The notes under the pieces are model-generated. The model ran no database searches. It was given only the letters and a program-made list of their open reading frames with translations, and was not told the DNA's origin. Shown here piece after piece: positions 35,089 through 43,999 of a stretch of DNA of 64,000 bases. Each line of letters starts with the position of its first letter. The stretch's first letter is position 1. The translations under genes were made by a program, and so were the position numbers. The stretch spans positions 1 to 64,000 of the forward strand of contig CAWAZU010000039.1 of NCBI GenBank assembly GCA_963786445.1, given 5' to 3'. Source of the stretch: JAFKFJ01 sp963786445 (GTDB lineage: Bacteria > Pseudomonadota > Alphaproteobacteria > Acetobacterales > Acetobacteraceae).

Positions 35089-36159
35089 TCAGGCGAACAT
35101 CCGCGCCAGCGTGACGTCGTCCAGCGTGGTGTCCACCAGCACGTCGTCGGACAGGCGCGGGCGGATGTACTGGCGGTAATTTTCCGGCGTGATCATCGCC
35201 GGCAGCACGAATTGCTGCTTCGGCACGCTGCCGCCGCCGAGCAGCGTCAGCGCCGTGCGCAGCGCGATCACGCCCTGCCAGGTCGGCTCGGAGAGCAGGC
35301 CGAAGCTGAAGCCGGGAGTGCGCCCGGCGGCGGCGGCGGCGTAGAGTTTCAGCAGCCCGTTGTTGTCGTCGCCGGTCACGGGCACCAGCGGGCGCCGTGC
35401 CGCCAGCAGCGCCTCCTGCGCCCCCGCCGCGTCCTGCCCGCCGTCGGACCAGACGCCGTCGATCCTGGGATAGGCGCCGATCAGCCCGGCCATCACTGCG
35501 CGCGCCCGCGCGCGATCCCACCCGGCAGGGGCGATGCCCAGCACGTCGATCGCGGTGCCCTTGAACGCGGTCTGCGCGCCGGACCACATTGCCTGCGTGT
35601 AGGGATTGCCGGGCACCCCGCCCAGGCCGACGATGTTTCCCCGCCCGCCCAGCGCCCTGGCCAGCCAGGTCGCCAGCGCCGCGCCCTTGCCCGCCTTGTC
35701 GGTGCCGACATAGCTGCTCCAGCCGGTGCCGGTCACCGGCAGCGTGAACGGCACGGTGACGATGCCGTGCAGGGTCGCGTCGGCCAGCACCGAGGCGATC
35801 GGGTCGGCCGCGTTCGGGATGCACAGGATGGCATCGACGCGCTCGCGGACCAGCCCGGCGATGTCGGCGATCTGCTTGTTCATGCTGCCCTCGCCGTCGC
35901 GCAGCATGAACTGCGCGATCTCGTGCGGGCGGGCCGCCACCGCGCGGTGCAGTTCGGCCGCGCACATCAGCCGCCAGGGGGTGGCGGCGTAGCCGTCGGA
36001 GAAGCCGATGCGCCACGGTCCGGGCCGGGCGCGGCCGGTCACCATGCCGCCCTGCGGCGTGATGGTCGCGGCCTCTATCGGGTCGGCCGCGCGGGCCGGC
36101 GGTGCCAGCAGCGCCGCGGCGGCGGCCAGCAGCGTGCGGCGGGTCGTGGTCAGGGACAT
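35089..36159 (-). CDS. Periplasmic sugar-binding protein (RbsB/XylF-like), orphan
   Basis: A 356-residue type I periplasmic binding protein. The N terminus has a twin-arginine-like signal (TTTRRTLLAAAAALLAPPARA). The mature part shows GFSDGYAATPWRLMCAAELH, NKQIADIAGLVRERVDAILC, IPNAADPIASVLADA, GLGGVPGNPYTQAM and SDGGQDAAGAQEAL, the pattern of ribose/xylose-type receptors. ATG 36159 has GGAAGGAGAC upstream. No permease or ATPase genes lie beside it; the orphan ATPase at 28.8 kb is of a different class. It is tail-to-tail with the deacylase gene. Confidence 0.8.
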   Translation of the reverse strand: MSLTTTRRTLLAAAAALLAPPARAADPIEAATITPQGGMVTGRARPGPWRIGFSDGYAATPWRLMCAAELHRAVAARPHEIAQFMLRDGEGSMNKQIADIAGLVRERVDAILCIPNAADPIASVLADATLHGIVTVPFTLPVTGTGWSSYVGTDKAGKGAALATWLARALGGRGNIVGLGGVPGNPYTQAMWSGAQTAFKGTAIDVLGIAPAGWDRARARAVMAGLIGAYPRIDGVWSDGGQDAAGAQEALLAARRPLVPVTGDDNNGLLKLYAAAAAGRTPGFSFGLLSEPTWQGVIALRTALTLLGGGSVPKQQFVLPAMITPENYRQYIRPRLSDDVLVDTTLDDVTLARMFA

Positions 36160-36370
36160 GGCGGCGTCTCCTTCCGGGCAGCGTGGCGCCCCGCACGGCA
36201 TCCGGCAAATCAACGCCGTGCCGGCGGTCGGGCAGGCAGTTCGTTCCCACAACATCGTGAATGGGAGTCAGCCCTGTGATAGTATCCTCACGCGAACGCT
36301 TGCTTATCGTTGTCGCCACTCCCGCGTATATATTGGCTGCGGTGCTCGGGTTTGTTTCGCGGCAGGGGAG

Positions 36371-37417
36371 GTGGCCACGGCCGGGGTCTTGCAGCAAGCG
36401 GGGACGGCCGGGGCCGCGGGGCAGGCCGGCGCGCCACGTGCCGCGCCGCCGCTGGTCAGCATCGGCATGCCGGTGTTCAACGGCGAGAAATACGTCGCGC
36501 AGGCGATCGAGTCGATCCTGACGCAGAGCTTTGCCGATTTCGAGCTGATCATCTGCGACAACGCCTCGACCGACGCCACCGGCGACATCTGCGCCGGATT
36601 TGCCGCCCGCGACAAGCGCATCCGCTTCGTGCGCAACCCGCGCAACGTCGGCGCCGGGCCGAATTTCGACCGCTGCTTCCATCTGGCGCGGGGCACCTAT
36701 TTTCACTGGGCGGCACACGACGACATGCTCGCCGCCGATTATCTGGCGCGCGCGGTCGCGGCCCTGGAAAGCAACCCCGACGCGGTGCTGTGCGTCGGCG
36801 GCATCGTCGAGATCGACGCCGCCGGCGAGGTGCTGCGGCGCTATGCCACCGGCCTGGACGACATGGCCGCGCCGGACGCGGCGCGGCGCTTCGGCTGCGT
36901 CATCCATTCGCATCACCAGTGCGAGGATTTTTTCGGTCTGTATCGCCGCCAGGCGCTGCTGGGCAGCGGGCTGATCGGCACGTTCAGCGGCTCCGACCGG
37001 GTGCTGCTGGCCGAGATCGCGTTGCGCGGACCGTGGGTGCGGCTGCCGGACCATCTGTTCCTGCACCGCGAGCACGGCGAGCGGGCGACGCGCGCGCTGC
37101 TGCTGGTCGATCGGGCGGCGGCGGTGCGCTGGCTGGCGCCGCAAGCGCGGCCGCGGCGGGGCAAACTGTTCCATCTCGTGCTGTTCGCCGATTATTGCCG
37201 GGTGGTGCGGCGCAACCTCCCGCGCGGGCGGCGCGCCGGCTGCTACCGCGAACTCCTTCGCTGGTGGGTCACCGACGGGCATTTCGCCGACGTGGTGCGC
37301 GACCTGCTGCAAACCACCAACCCACATCTTTTGCGGGTCGTGCGCGGCCTCAAGCACGCCGCCGTCGGCGCGCATCGCGACCTGCGGCCGGGCAGCCTGC
37401 CGAAGCTGAAACCCTGA
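36371..37417 (+). CDS. Family 2 glycosyltransferase
   Basis: A 348-residue cytosolic GT-A glycosyltransferase. Motifs: PLVSIGMPVFNGEKYVAQAI (nucleotide site), LIICDNASTDATGDIC, and the metal-binding DxD-like HWAAHDDMLAADYLARA; FSGSDRVLLAEIALRGPW matches the acceptor-side region. It transfers a sugar for cell-surface polysaccharide; neighbours give no clue to which. No ATG fits; GTG 36371 is the best start in frame. The 200 bp upstream are unusually AT-rich for this window (TATATATTGG at about 36327), likely a promoter and perhaps foreign DNA. Confidence 0.8.
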   Translation: MATAGVLQQAGTAGAAGQAGAPRAAPPLVSIGMPVFNGEKYVAQAIESILTQSFADFELIICDNASTDATGDICAGFAARDKRIRFVRNPRNVGAGPNFDRCFHLARGTYFHWAAHDDMLAADYLARAVAALESNPDAVLCVGGIVEIDAAGEVLRRYATGLDDMAAPDAARRFGCVIHSHHQCEDFFGLYRRQALLGSGLIGTFSGSDRVLLAEIALRGPWVRLPDHLFLHREHGERATRALLLVDRAAAVRWLAPQARPRRGKLFHLVLFADYCRVVRRNLPRGRRAGCYRELLRWWVTDGHFADVVRDLLQTTNPHLLRVVRGLKHAAVGAHRDLRPGSLPKLKP

Positions 37418-37421
37418 CGTT

Positions 37422-38093
37422 TCAGCGCAGCAACTCGTACGGCCCGCCCTGGGCGAGCGCGCGCTGATACGCCGGGCGGGCGTGGCTGCGCGCCAGAAAA
37501 TCGGTCAGGCGCGGCCGGCCCTCATCGAGCCCGGCGCGCGCGGCGGCGGCTTCGAGCGGGAAACTCATCTGCACATCGGCGGCGGTGAAGTCCGGCCCGG
37601 CGAACCAGTCGCGTCCGGCCAGTTCGCCTTCCAGGTAGTCGAGATGCAGCGTGAGCTGCGGAGCGACGTAGCGGTCGCGCAGCCCGGCCGAGATGCGGCG
37701 CGCAACCGGGCGCGCGAACCACGGCATGCCCGGCCCGGCAATGCGCCCCGCCACCAGCGACAGCAGCAGCAGCGGCATCAGCGAGCCTTCGGCGTAGTGC
37801 AGCCAGTAGGTGTAGCGCAGCCGCTCCGGCGTGCCGGGGGGCGGGCGCAGTGCCCCGCCGCCGTGGCGCTCGACGAGGTATTCGATGATGGCGCCGGATT
37901 CGGCGATGGTCGCCGCGCCGTCGGAAATCACCGGCGACTTGCCGAGCGGATGGACCGCGCGCAGCGACGGCGGTGCCAGCATGGTCGCCGCGTCGCGCTG
38001 GTAGCGTTTGACCTCGTAGGGCAGGCCAAGTTCCTCCAGCAGCCACAGCACGCGCTGCGAGCGGGAGTTGTTCAGATGATGCACGGTGATCAT
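37422..38093 (-). CDS. Glutathione S-transferase
   Basis: A 223-residue soluble GST: N-terminal thioredoxin domain with NNSRSQRVLWLLEELGLPYE (catalytic Ser/Asn region), cis-Pro motif PLGKSPVISD and the glutathione-binding ESGAIIEYLV; C-terminal helical domain with FTAADVQMSFPLEAA. Resembles the bacterial GST3-like group. Starts at ATG 38093, overlapping the upstream flavin reductase gene by 4 bp, so the two detoxification enzymes are translationally coupled. Confidence 0.87.
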   Translation of the reverse strand: MITVHHLNNSRSQRVLWLLEELGLPYEVKRYQRDAATMLAPPSLRAVHPLGKSPVISDGAATIAESGAIIEYLVERHGGGALRPPPGTPERLRYTYWLHYAEGSLMPLLLLSLVAGRIAGPGMPWFARPVARRISAGLRDRYVAPQLTLHLDYLEGELAGRDWFAGPDFTAADVQMSFPLEAAAARAGLDEGRPRLTDFLARSHARPAYQRALAQGGPYELLR

Positions 38094-38737
38094 CGCGCCA
38101 GCGTGCCGCATCGCGCGCGCCGACGCAACGACGCGCCGCCGGGCGTCAGTACCGGCGGGGCCTTGCGCGCCCGCTGCGCCCTGGCCGCCTCGGTCCACCA
38201 GGCGAGATCGTCGGCGAAGCGCGGGAAGGCGCGCGTCAGCGCCGCTCCGCCGTCGCCGATCGGTTCGCCCCCCGCACCCAGCGCCTGCGCGATCGGCCCG
38301 ACGGCGAGCGTGCTGGAGATCACCACCATGCCCATCTCCGACAGGATGCCGTGCCAGACGAACGCGGAGCGGGCTCCGGAAAAACGGCCCGCCGAATAGC
38401 TGGCGATCGCCGCCGGCCGCCAGAACCACTCCTCCAGGAAATGGTCGGTCAGGTTCTTCAGCCCCGGCTGAATGCCCCAGTTGTATTCGCCGGTGACGAA
38501 GACGAATGCATCGGCGGTGCGTATCTTCTCGGCCAGCGCCTCCAAAGTCGGGGGTGCCGTGCCTTTCGCATGCTCCTTATACATGCGGTCGAGCATCGGC
38601 AATCCGATCGCCCTGGCGTCGATCAATTCCGCCTCGGCGCCGCGCGCGCGCAGGCCGCGGATGATGAAGTCCGCGAGGCGGATGCCCATGCGATCGGCAC
38701 GGTAGGAGCCGTAGAGCACGAGGATTTTGTCGGTCAT
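38090..38737 (-). CDS. NADPH-dependent FMN reductase
   Basis: A 215-residue flavodoxin-fold reductase: LVLYGSYRADRMGIRLADFI binds FMN phosphate, VTGEYNWGIQPGLKNLTDHF is the second flavin loop of the ArsH/SsuE/ChrR type. It would reduce FMN, quinones or azo/nitro compounds using NADPH. The last 25 residues are basic and poorly conserved. Overlaps the GST gene by 4 bp (ATGA). No arsenic or sulfonate genes nearby; chrA is 23 kb away. Confidence 0.84.
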   Translation of the reverse strand: MTDKILVLYGSYRADRMGIRLADFIIRGLRARGAEAELIDARAIGLPMLDRMYKEHAKGTAPPTLEALAEKIRTADAFVFVTGEYNWGIQPGLKNLTDHFLEEWFWRPAAIASYSAGRFSGARSAFVWHGILSEMGMVVISSTLAVGPIAQALGAGGEPIGDGGAALTRAFPRFADDLAWWTEAARAQRARKAPPVLTPGGASLRRRARCGTLAR

Positions 38738-38776
38738 CGCGCGCCGCGCCGCTTGCGGCCTCCCCTGTCCCGCCGC

Positions 38777-40342
38777 TCACTCCCACTCGATCGTGCCGGG
38801 CGGCTTGCTGGTGATGTCGTAGGTGACGCGGTTGATGCCGCGTACCTCGTTGACGATGCGGTTGGCGACGCGCGCCAGGAACGCCATGTCGAACGGATAG
38901 ACGTCCGCCGTCATGCCGTCGGTGCTGGTGACGGCGCGCAGCGCACACGCCTGGTCATAGGTGCGCCCGTCGCCCATCACGCCCACCGTGCGCACCGGCA
39001 GCAGCACCGCGAACGCCTGCCAGATCGCGTCGTACAGCCCGGCAGCGCGGATTTCCTCCAGAAAAATCGCGTCGGCACGGCGCAGCAGCTCCAGCTTTTC
39101 GCGCGACACCTCGCCGGGAATGCGGATGGCCAGCCCGGGGCCGGGGAACGGATGGCGGCCGACCATCGCCTCCGGCATGCCGAGTTCGCGCCCCAGCGCG
39201 CGCACCTCGTCCTTGAAAAGTTCGCGCAGCGGCTCGACCAGGCGCATGCGCATGCGCTCCGGCAGCCCGCCGACATTGTGGTGCGACTTGATGACGGCAC
39301 TCGGCCCGCCGCGCACCGGCACGCTCTCGATCACGTCGGGATACAGCGTGCCCTGGGCGAGAAAATCCGCGCCGCCGAGTTTCTGCGCCTCCTGCTCGAA
39401 CACGTCCACGAACAGCCGGCCGATGGTTTTCCGCTTCACCTCGGGATCGGCGACGCCGGCGAGGGCCGCGAGAAAAAGCTCGGAGGCGTCGCGATGGATC
39501 AGCCGGATGTTGAAGCGGTCGCGAAAAGTGTCCACCACCTGCTCGGCCTCGCCGCCGCGCAGCAGGCCGTGATCGACGAAGATGCAGGTCAGCGCATCGC
39601 CGATCGCCTCCTGGATCAGCACCGCGGCAACCGCGGAATCGACACCGCCCGACAGGCCGCAGATGACGCGCCCGCCGCCGACCTGCTCGCGGATGCGCGC
39701 GACCTCGGCGGCGCGGAAACCCGCCATCGTCCAGGTCCCGGAGAGTCCCGCGACGGCATGAGTAAAATTGCGCAGCAGTTGCGCGCCGTGCGGGGTGTGC
39801 GCGACCTCGGGATGGAACATCAGCCCGTAGTAGCGGCGATGATCGTCGGCGATCACCGCGAACGGCGCGCCCTCGCTCGCCGCCACCGCGCGGAAGCCGG
39901 GCGGCAGGGCGATGACGCGGTCGCCGTGGCTCATCCACACCTGCTCGCGCGCGCCGGGCGACCAGACGCCGCGGAACAGCGCACAGGGTTCGGTGACCTC
40001 GACGAAGGCGCGGCCGAACTCGCGATGCTCGGAGGTCTCCACCGCGCCGCCGAGCTGCGCGCACATGGCCATCTGGCCGTAGCAGATGCCGAGCACCGGC
40101 ACGCCCTGTTCGAACACCTCGGCGGGTGCGCGCGGGCTGTCGGCGTCGGGCACGCTGGCCGGGCCGCCGGAGAGGATGATGGCGGCGGGGGCGAAGCCGC
40201 GAATTCGCTCGGGGTCGGCGGAATAAGGCCAGATCTCGCAGTAAATGCCGCTCTCGCGCACGCGCCGGGCGATCAATTGCGTGACCTGGCTGCCGAAATC
40301 GAGGATCAGCACGCGCTCGGCTTCGGGGGCGGGGTCTGGCAT
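38777..40342 (-). CDS. guaA: GMP synthase (glutamine-hydrolysing)
   Basis: Converts XMP to GMP with ATP and glutamine, the last step of guanine nucleotide synthesis. The 521-residue protein has all three domains: class I amidotransferase with Cys in VLGICYGQMAMCAQLG and His-Glu in FHPEVAHTP; ATP pyrophosphatase with PP-loop CGLSGGVDSAVAAVL; and the C-terminal dimerisation domain ending SKPPGTIEWE, the invariant GuaA tail. Transcribed leftward, alone. Normal length, no anomalies. Confidence 0.97.
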   Translation of the reverse strand: MPDPAPEAERVLILDFGSQVTQLIARRVRESGIYCEIWPYSADPERIRGFAPAAIILSGGPASVPDADSPRAPAEVFEQGVPVLGICYGQMAMCAQLGGAVETSEHREFGRAFVEVTEPCALFRGVWSPGAREQVWMSHGDRVIALPPGFRAVAASEGAPFAVIADDHRRYYGLMFHPEVAHTPHGAQLLRNFTHAVAGLSGTWTMAGFRAAEVARIREQVGGGRVICGLSGGVDSAVAAVLIQEAIGDALTCIFVDHGLLRGGEAEQVVDTFRDRFNIRLIHRDASELFLAALAGVADPEVKRKTIGRLFVDVFEQEAQKLGGADFLAQGTLYPDVIESVPVRGGPSAVIKSHHNVGGLPERMRMRLVEPLRELFKDEVRALGRELGMPEAMVGRHPFPGPGLAIRIPGEVSREKLELLRRADAIFLEEIRAAGLYDAIWQAFAVLLPVRTVGVMGDGRTYDQACALRAVTSTDGMTADVYPFDMAFLARVANRIVNEVRGINRVTYDITSKPPGTIEWE

Positions 40343-40415
40343 GGCGGCGGGGTCCGGCCCTTGGGTGGGGTGCTTGCAGCACTTCGCGGCAGGTTGGGCA
40401 AGCGCGGGCGATCCG

Positions 40416-40835
40416 TCAGCCCAGGTCCACCGCGCACGCCTTCAGCTCGTCCAGATCGCAATAGCGCAGCGCCCCGGCATGGGTGGCGCGCAGCACGACC
40501 TGCGGCGCACTCCCGGCGGCCCGCGCCTCGGCCCAGCGCGGCGCGCACAGGCACCAGCGGTCGCCCGGCTTGAGGCCGGCGAACCCGAACTCCGGCCGCG
40601 GCGTCGAGAGGTCGTTGCCGGCCTGCCGCGAGAACGCCAGGAACGCCGCCGTCATCACCACGCAGACCGTGTGGCTGCCCGCATCCGCCGGGCCGGTGTC
40701 GCAACAGCCGTTGCGGAAGAACCCGGTCAGCGGGCGCTGCGAGCAGCCCTCCAGCGTGCCGCCGAGCACGTTGCGGCTGGGCGCGCGGTCCGGCCGCCGG
40801 CCGCCGCCGCCGCCGAAGCTGTCGTCGAAGAGCAT
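40416..40835 (-). CDS. DUF2237 family protein
   Basis: A 139-residue protein of the DUF2237 family: NVLGGTLEGCSQRPLTGFFR, NGCCDTGPADAGSHTVCVVM, FLAFSRQAGNDLSTPRPEFG and the closing GDRWCLCAPRWAEA with YCDLDELKA. Six conserved-position cysteines suggest metal binding or a redox role; the function is unknown. ATG 40835 follows GGGAGG. It is divergent from edd, with about 75 bp of shared promoter region. Confidence 0.87.
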   Translation of the reverse strand: MLFDDSFGGGGGRRPDRAPSRNVLGGTLEGCSQRPLTGFFRNGCCDTGPADAGSHTVCVVMTAAFLAFSRQAGNDLSTPRPEFGFAGLKPGDRWCLCAPRWAEARAAGSAPQVVLRATHAGALRYCDLDELKACAVDLG

Positions 40836-40912
40836 CGCAGCCTCCCTTGCGGTGGAACGCCTCCCGGCCCTTCTCTATACCGCGCCGCAGCAAAAGTCAG
40901 CCGGGGTCCGCC

Positions 40913-42739
40913 ATGCCGATCCACGCCCGCATCGCCGAAGTGACCGACCGCATCGCCCGCCGCAGCCACGACAGGCGCCGCCGCTACCTCGACCGCATCG
41001 ACGCCGCCGTTGCCGCCGGCCGCCGCCGTGGCGCCCTCGGCTGCGCCAACCAGGCGCACGCCTTCGCCGCCTGCGCGCCCGGCGACCAGAAGCGGCTGCA
41101 GGACGGGGTCACGCCCAACCTCGCCATCGTCACCGCCTATAACGACATGCTCTCCGCCCATCAGCCCTATGAGCGGTTTCCGGCCCTGATCCGCGAGGCC
41201 GCACGGGCGGCCGGGGCGACGGCGCAGGTGGCGGGCGGCGTGCCGGCGATGTGCGACGGCGTCACCCAGGGCGAGGCGGGCATGGAGCTGTCGCTGTTCT
41301 CGCGCGACGTGATCGCGCTGGCGACCGCGATCGCCTTGTCGCACCAGACGTTCGACGCCGCGGTCTATCTCGGCGTCTGCGACAAGATCGTGCCCGGCCT
41401 GGTGATCGGCGCGCTCAGCTTCGGCCATCTGCCGGCGGTGTTCGTCCCCGCCGGTCCGATGACCTCCGGCCTGCCGAACGAGGAAAAAAGCCGGGTGCGG
41501 CAGCTCCATGCCGAGGGAAAGGCGACGCGCGCCGAACTGCTGGCGGCCGAGATGCAGAGCTATCACGGGCCGGGCACCTGCACGTTCTACGGCACCGCCA
41601 ACACCAACCAGATGCTGATGGAGATCATGGGGCTGCAGCTGCCCGGCAGCAGCTTCGTCAACCCCGGCACCGGGCTGCGCGACGCGCTGACCGCGGAGGC
41701 GACGCGGCGGGCGCTGGCGCTGACCGCGCTCGGCAATTCCTACGCGCCGGTGGGGCGGGTGCTGGACGAGCGGGCGTTCGTCAACGGCATCGTCGGGCTG
41801 CACGCGACCGGCGGCTCGACCAACCTGACCATCCACCTGATCGCGATGGCGGCGGCCGGCGGGGTGGCGCTCGCCTGGGACGATTTTGCCGACCTCGCCG
41901 AAGTCACGCCGCTGCTCGCCCGCGTCTATCCGAACGGCCGCGCCGACGTGAACCACTTCCACGCCGCCGGCGGCATGCCGTTCCTGATCCGCGAACTGCT
42001 CGACGCCGGCCTGCTGCACGAAGACGTGACGACGGTGTGGGGGCAGGGGCTGCGCGGCTACGTCGCCGAGCCGGGCCTCGCCCCCGACGGCAGCCTGGTC
42101 TGGCGGGCGCCGGCGGCGGCGAGCGGCGATGCGGCGATCCTGCGCGGCGCCGCCTCGCCGTTCCAGCCCACCGGCGGCTTGCGCGTGCTGGAGGGCGATC
42201 TGGGCCGGGCGGTGATGAAGACCTCTTCGGTGGCGCCGGAGCGGCACGTGATCGAGGCGCCGGCGCGGGTGTTCGACAGCCAGGAGGCGTTGCAGGCGGC
42301 GTTCAAGGCCGGCGCGCTCGATGGCGACATGGTGGCGGTGGTGCGCTTCCAGGGGCCGCGGGCCAACGGCATGCCGGAACTGCACAAGCTGATGCCGCCG
42401 CTCGGCGTGCTGCAGGACCGCGGGCGGCGGGTGGCGCTGGTGACCGATGGGCGGCTGTCGGGGGCTTCGGGCAAAGTGCCGGCGGCGATCCACGTGACGC
42501 CGGAGGCGGCCGATGGCGGCCCGATCGCGCTGCTGCGCGACGGCGACATGGTGCGCGTCGATGCGCCGTCCGGGCGGCTGGACGTGCTGGTCGATCCGGC
42601 GGAGTGGGCCGAGCGCACGCCGGCCGTCGCCGATCTCGCGGCGAACGGGGTCGGGGTGGGGCGCGAGCTGTTCGCGGCGTTCCGCGCCAATGTCGGGCGA
42701 GCGGATGCGGGTGCGGCGATCTTCGCGGCGGCCGGCTAG
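40913..42739 (+). CDS. edd: Phosphogluconate dehydratase
   Basis: Entner-Doudoroff enzyme that dehydrates 6-phosphogluconate to 2-keto-3-deoxy-6-phosphogluconate; needs a [4Fe-4S] cluster. The 608-residue protein matches the IlvD/Edd family: VTAYNDMLSAHQPYERFP, cluster cysteines in MCDGVTQGEAGMELS, GVCDKIVPGL and GPGTCTFYGTANTNQ, and the late RVALVTDGRLSGASGKVPAA. The N-terminal length and YNDMLSAHQP favour Edd over dihydroxyacid dehydratase. ATG 40913. No eda is adjacent; dgoA at 26.5 kb acts on the galacto epimer. Confidence 0.93.
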   Translation: MPIHARIAEVTDRIARRSHDRRRRYLDRIDAAVAAGRRRGALGCANQAHAFAACAPGDQKRLQDGVTPNLAIVTAYNDMLSAHQPYERFPALIREAARAAGATAQVAGGVPAMCDGVTQGEAGMELSLFSRDVIALATAIALSHQTFDAAVYLGVCDKIVPGLVIGALSFGHLPAVFVPAGPMTSGLPNEEKSRVRQLHAEGKATRAELLAAEMQSYHGPGTCTFYGTANTNQMLMEIMGLQLPGSSFVNPGTGLRDALTAEATRRALALTALGNSYAPVGRVLDERAFVNGIVGLHATGGSTNLTIHLIAMAAAGGVALAWDDFADLAEVTPLLARVYPNGRADVNHFHAAGGMPFLIRELLDAGLLHEDVTTVWGQGLRGYVAEPGLAPDGSLVWRAPAAASGDAAILRGAASPFQPTGGLRVLEGDLGRAVMKTSSVAPERHVIEAPARVFDSQEALQAAFKAGALDGDMVAVVRFQGPRANGMPELHKLMPPLGVLQDRGRRVALVTDGRLSGASGKVPAAIHVTPEAADGGPIALLRDGDMVRVDAPSGRLDVLVDPAEWAERTPAVADLAANGVGVGRELFAAFRANVGRADAGAAIFAAAG

Positions 42740-43286
42740 CACGCATGCAGGCTGGCCGGCACGCGCCATTCGGTGCGTAATTGGAACGTTTTAGCTGCGC
42801 CGTGGCAGCGCCCTGTGCCGTCGCGGAAGGCGGATCGGGGGAAGGGTCGGCCGGCGGAGCCGGTGGCGGCAGCCGGACGCCGAGCATGCGGCAGAGGGGG
42901 CGGAGCAGCCGGCGCATCTGCGGGGCGGCCTCGACCAGCGCCGCCGTCTCGGGGGTGGCGAGCAGATGCCCGAGCTGGGAGGCGCTGGCGGCGGCCTCCG
43001 GGATCAGGCGCAGCAGCCATGCGCGGGACCGCGGCAGCCCGGGTGGGAGGCGGCGGCGCGGCGCCGGGCGCGGGCTGCGGCGGACGGGGATGCGACGGTG
43101 GCGGCCCGCTTCGATGCGGGCGGCAAGGGCGGCGATGCCGGCGAGGAGGTGCTGCAGGCGGCCGTAGATCAGCAGCAGCAGCGGGCCGGCGATCCGCCGA
43201 CGGTTGCCGTGATCGGCCACGATCCGGCGCAGCACGCCGATCACGGCGGCGAAGGGCTGGGCCGGGGTGGGTGCGGCGGCAGGCAT
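42303..43286 (-). CDS. Hypothetical arginine/proline-rich protein overlapping edd
   Basis: Read leftward from ATG 43286, the first 150 codons look like a real, lineage-restricted protein: PTPAQPFAAVIGVLRRIVAD, a hydrophobic LLLLIYGRLQHLLAGIAALA, AWLLRLIPEAAASASQLGHL and RLLRPLCRMLGV, then a proline-rich tail. The frame has no stop before it enters edd antisense and ends only at 42303, an improbable 437-bp overlap. Either a stop was lost, or a frameshift moved it: the next frame ends at 42736 with VPASLHAC. Only the part above 42740 is likely meaningful. Confidence 0.4.
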   Translation of the reverse strand: MPAAAPTPAQPFAAVIGVLRRIVADHGNRRRIAGPLLLLIYGRLQHLLAGIAALAARIEAGRHRRIPVRRSPRPAPRRRLPPGLPRSRAWLLRLIPEAAASASQLGHLLATPETAALVEAAPQMRRLLRPLCRMLGVRLPPPAPPADPSPDPPSATAQGAATAQLKRSNYAPNGACRPACMRASRPPRRSPHPHPLARHWRGTPRTARAPPRPRSPRDRRRPACARPTPPDRPARPAARTAHRRAPCRRRAAARSGRHRPPPASRGSPPALCPKPPTAAHRSPAPPAARGPAARRAAASACAVPACRWPAAPGSAPPPPCRHRARRP

Positions 43287-43535
43287 GAACGGAAAAAGAA
43301 CACATGATGCCGGGGCTGGGCAACCCCCATAGGCGCTCATGTATCGACCGGCCGAGCGACTGCTCGCCGCCGACGCGACGTGCGACCGGCAAGCGAGCAC
43401 CGGGATCGGCAAATGCGATCCGATGCGTCATGCTCAGCCGGCCGGAGCCGAAGTACCGCGCGGCCTGCGTCGGCGCATGGCGCTTCGCTTATGCGCCCTA
43501 ACCTTGCTGCACGTCTCAGTAAATACGCCGATCAT

Positions 43536-43793
43536 TCATGGATGTGGCACCGGCAGATACCGGATCGCGGCCAGCAGCACCCCGACCGCCACGACGATGA
43601 TGCTGCCGAGCCGGATCGTCATGCGCTGTTCGAGATCGCGAAGCCGGGAGTCCAGGTGCTCCTTCGTGACAAGATCGGCCGTCGTGCCGACCTCGGCGAG
43701 CGCCGAAGCGGCCGCCCTGGCTTGCTCCGCCGTGAAGCCGCCGCTCTGAAGCCGGTCGGCCAACTTGAGGGTGTCGAAGGGTACGGCGGTCAT
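43536..43793 (-). CDS. CCDC90/DUF1640-like coiled-coil protein with C-terminal membrane anchor
   Basis: An 85-residue protein: FDTLKLADRLQSGGFTAEQA followed by an alanine-rich helix, a charged coiled coil (TKEHLDSRLRDLEQRM) and one C-terminal membrane helix (LGSIIVVAVGVLLAAIRYL). This order matches the small bacterial relatives of the CCDC90/MCUR1-Fmp32 family (DUF1640), which trimerise as membrane-anchored stalks. Function in bacteria is unknown. It begins 5 bp after a ribbon-helix-helix-like gene and is almost certainly expressed with it. Confidence 0.72.
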   Translation of the reverse strand: MTAVPFDTLKLADRLQSGGFTAEQARAAASALAEVGTTADLVTKEHLDSRLRDLEQRMTIRLGSIIVVAVGVLLAAIRYLPVPHP

Positions 43794-43798
43794 GGCGA

Positions 43799-43993
43799 TT
43801 AGGATCTCACGCGCCGCTCTGGGTCGGCGGTCCGGTGCTGGGCGATCGCGTCAAGGCCGAGGTCGATAAGGCGCCGAATTGCCGCGGACCGCGAAGGGAT
43901 AGCCTCTTGGTGACGGCGCCAATCGTCAACCTCGCTGATCTGCTTCTTCGAGGTCACGAGTTGCACACGCTGGTCGAGTGGGACGCTATCCAT
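43799..43993 (-). CDS. Ribbon-helix-helix-like small protein, probably leaderless
   Basis: A 64-residue protein: a beta-strand-like DQRVQLVTSKKQISEVDDWR, then a helix pair ending SRSAAIRRLIDLGLDAIAQH, the usual layout of CopG/Arc-type DNA-binding proteins and antitoxins. A longer frame upstream is untenable because a good promoter (TTGACG, 17 bp, CATTAT) places the transcription start at the A of the ATG at 43993, so the mRNA would have no leader. The gene heads a two-gene unit with the CCDC90-like protein. Could be an autoregulator; target not known. Confidence 0.6.
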   Translation of the reverse strand: MDSVPLDQRVQLVTSKKQISEVDDWRRHQEAIPSRSAAIRRLIDLGLDAIAQHRTADPERRVRS

Positions 43994-43999
43994 GCCGTC

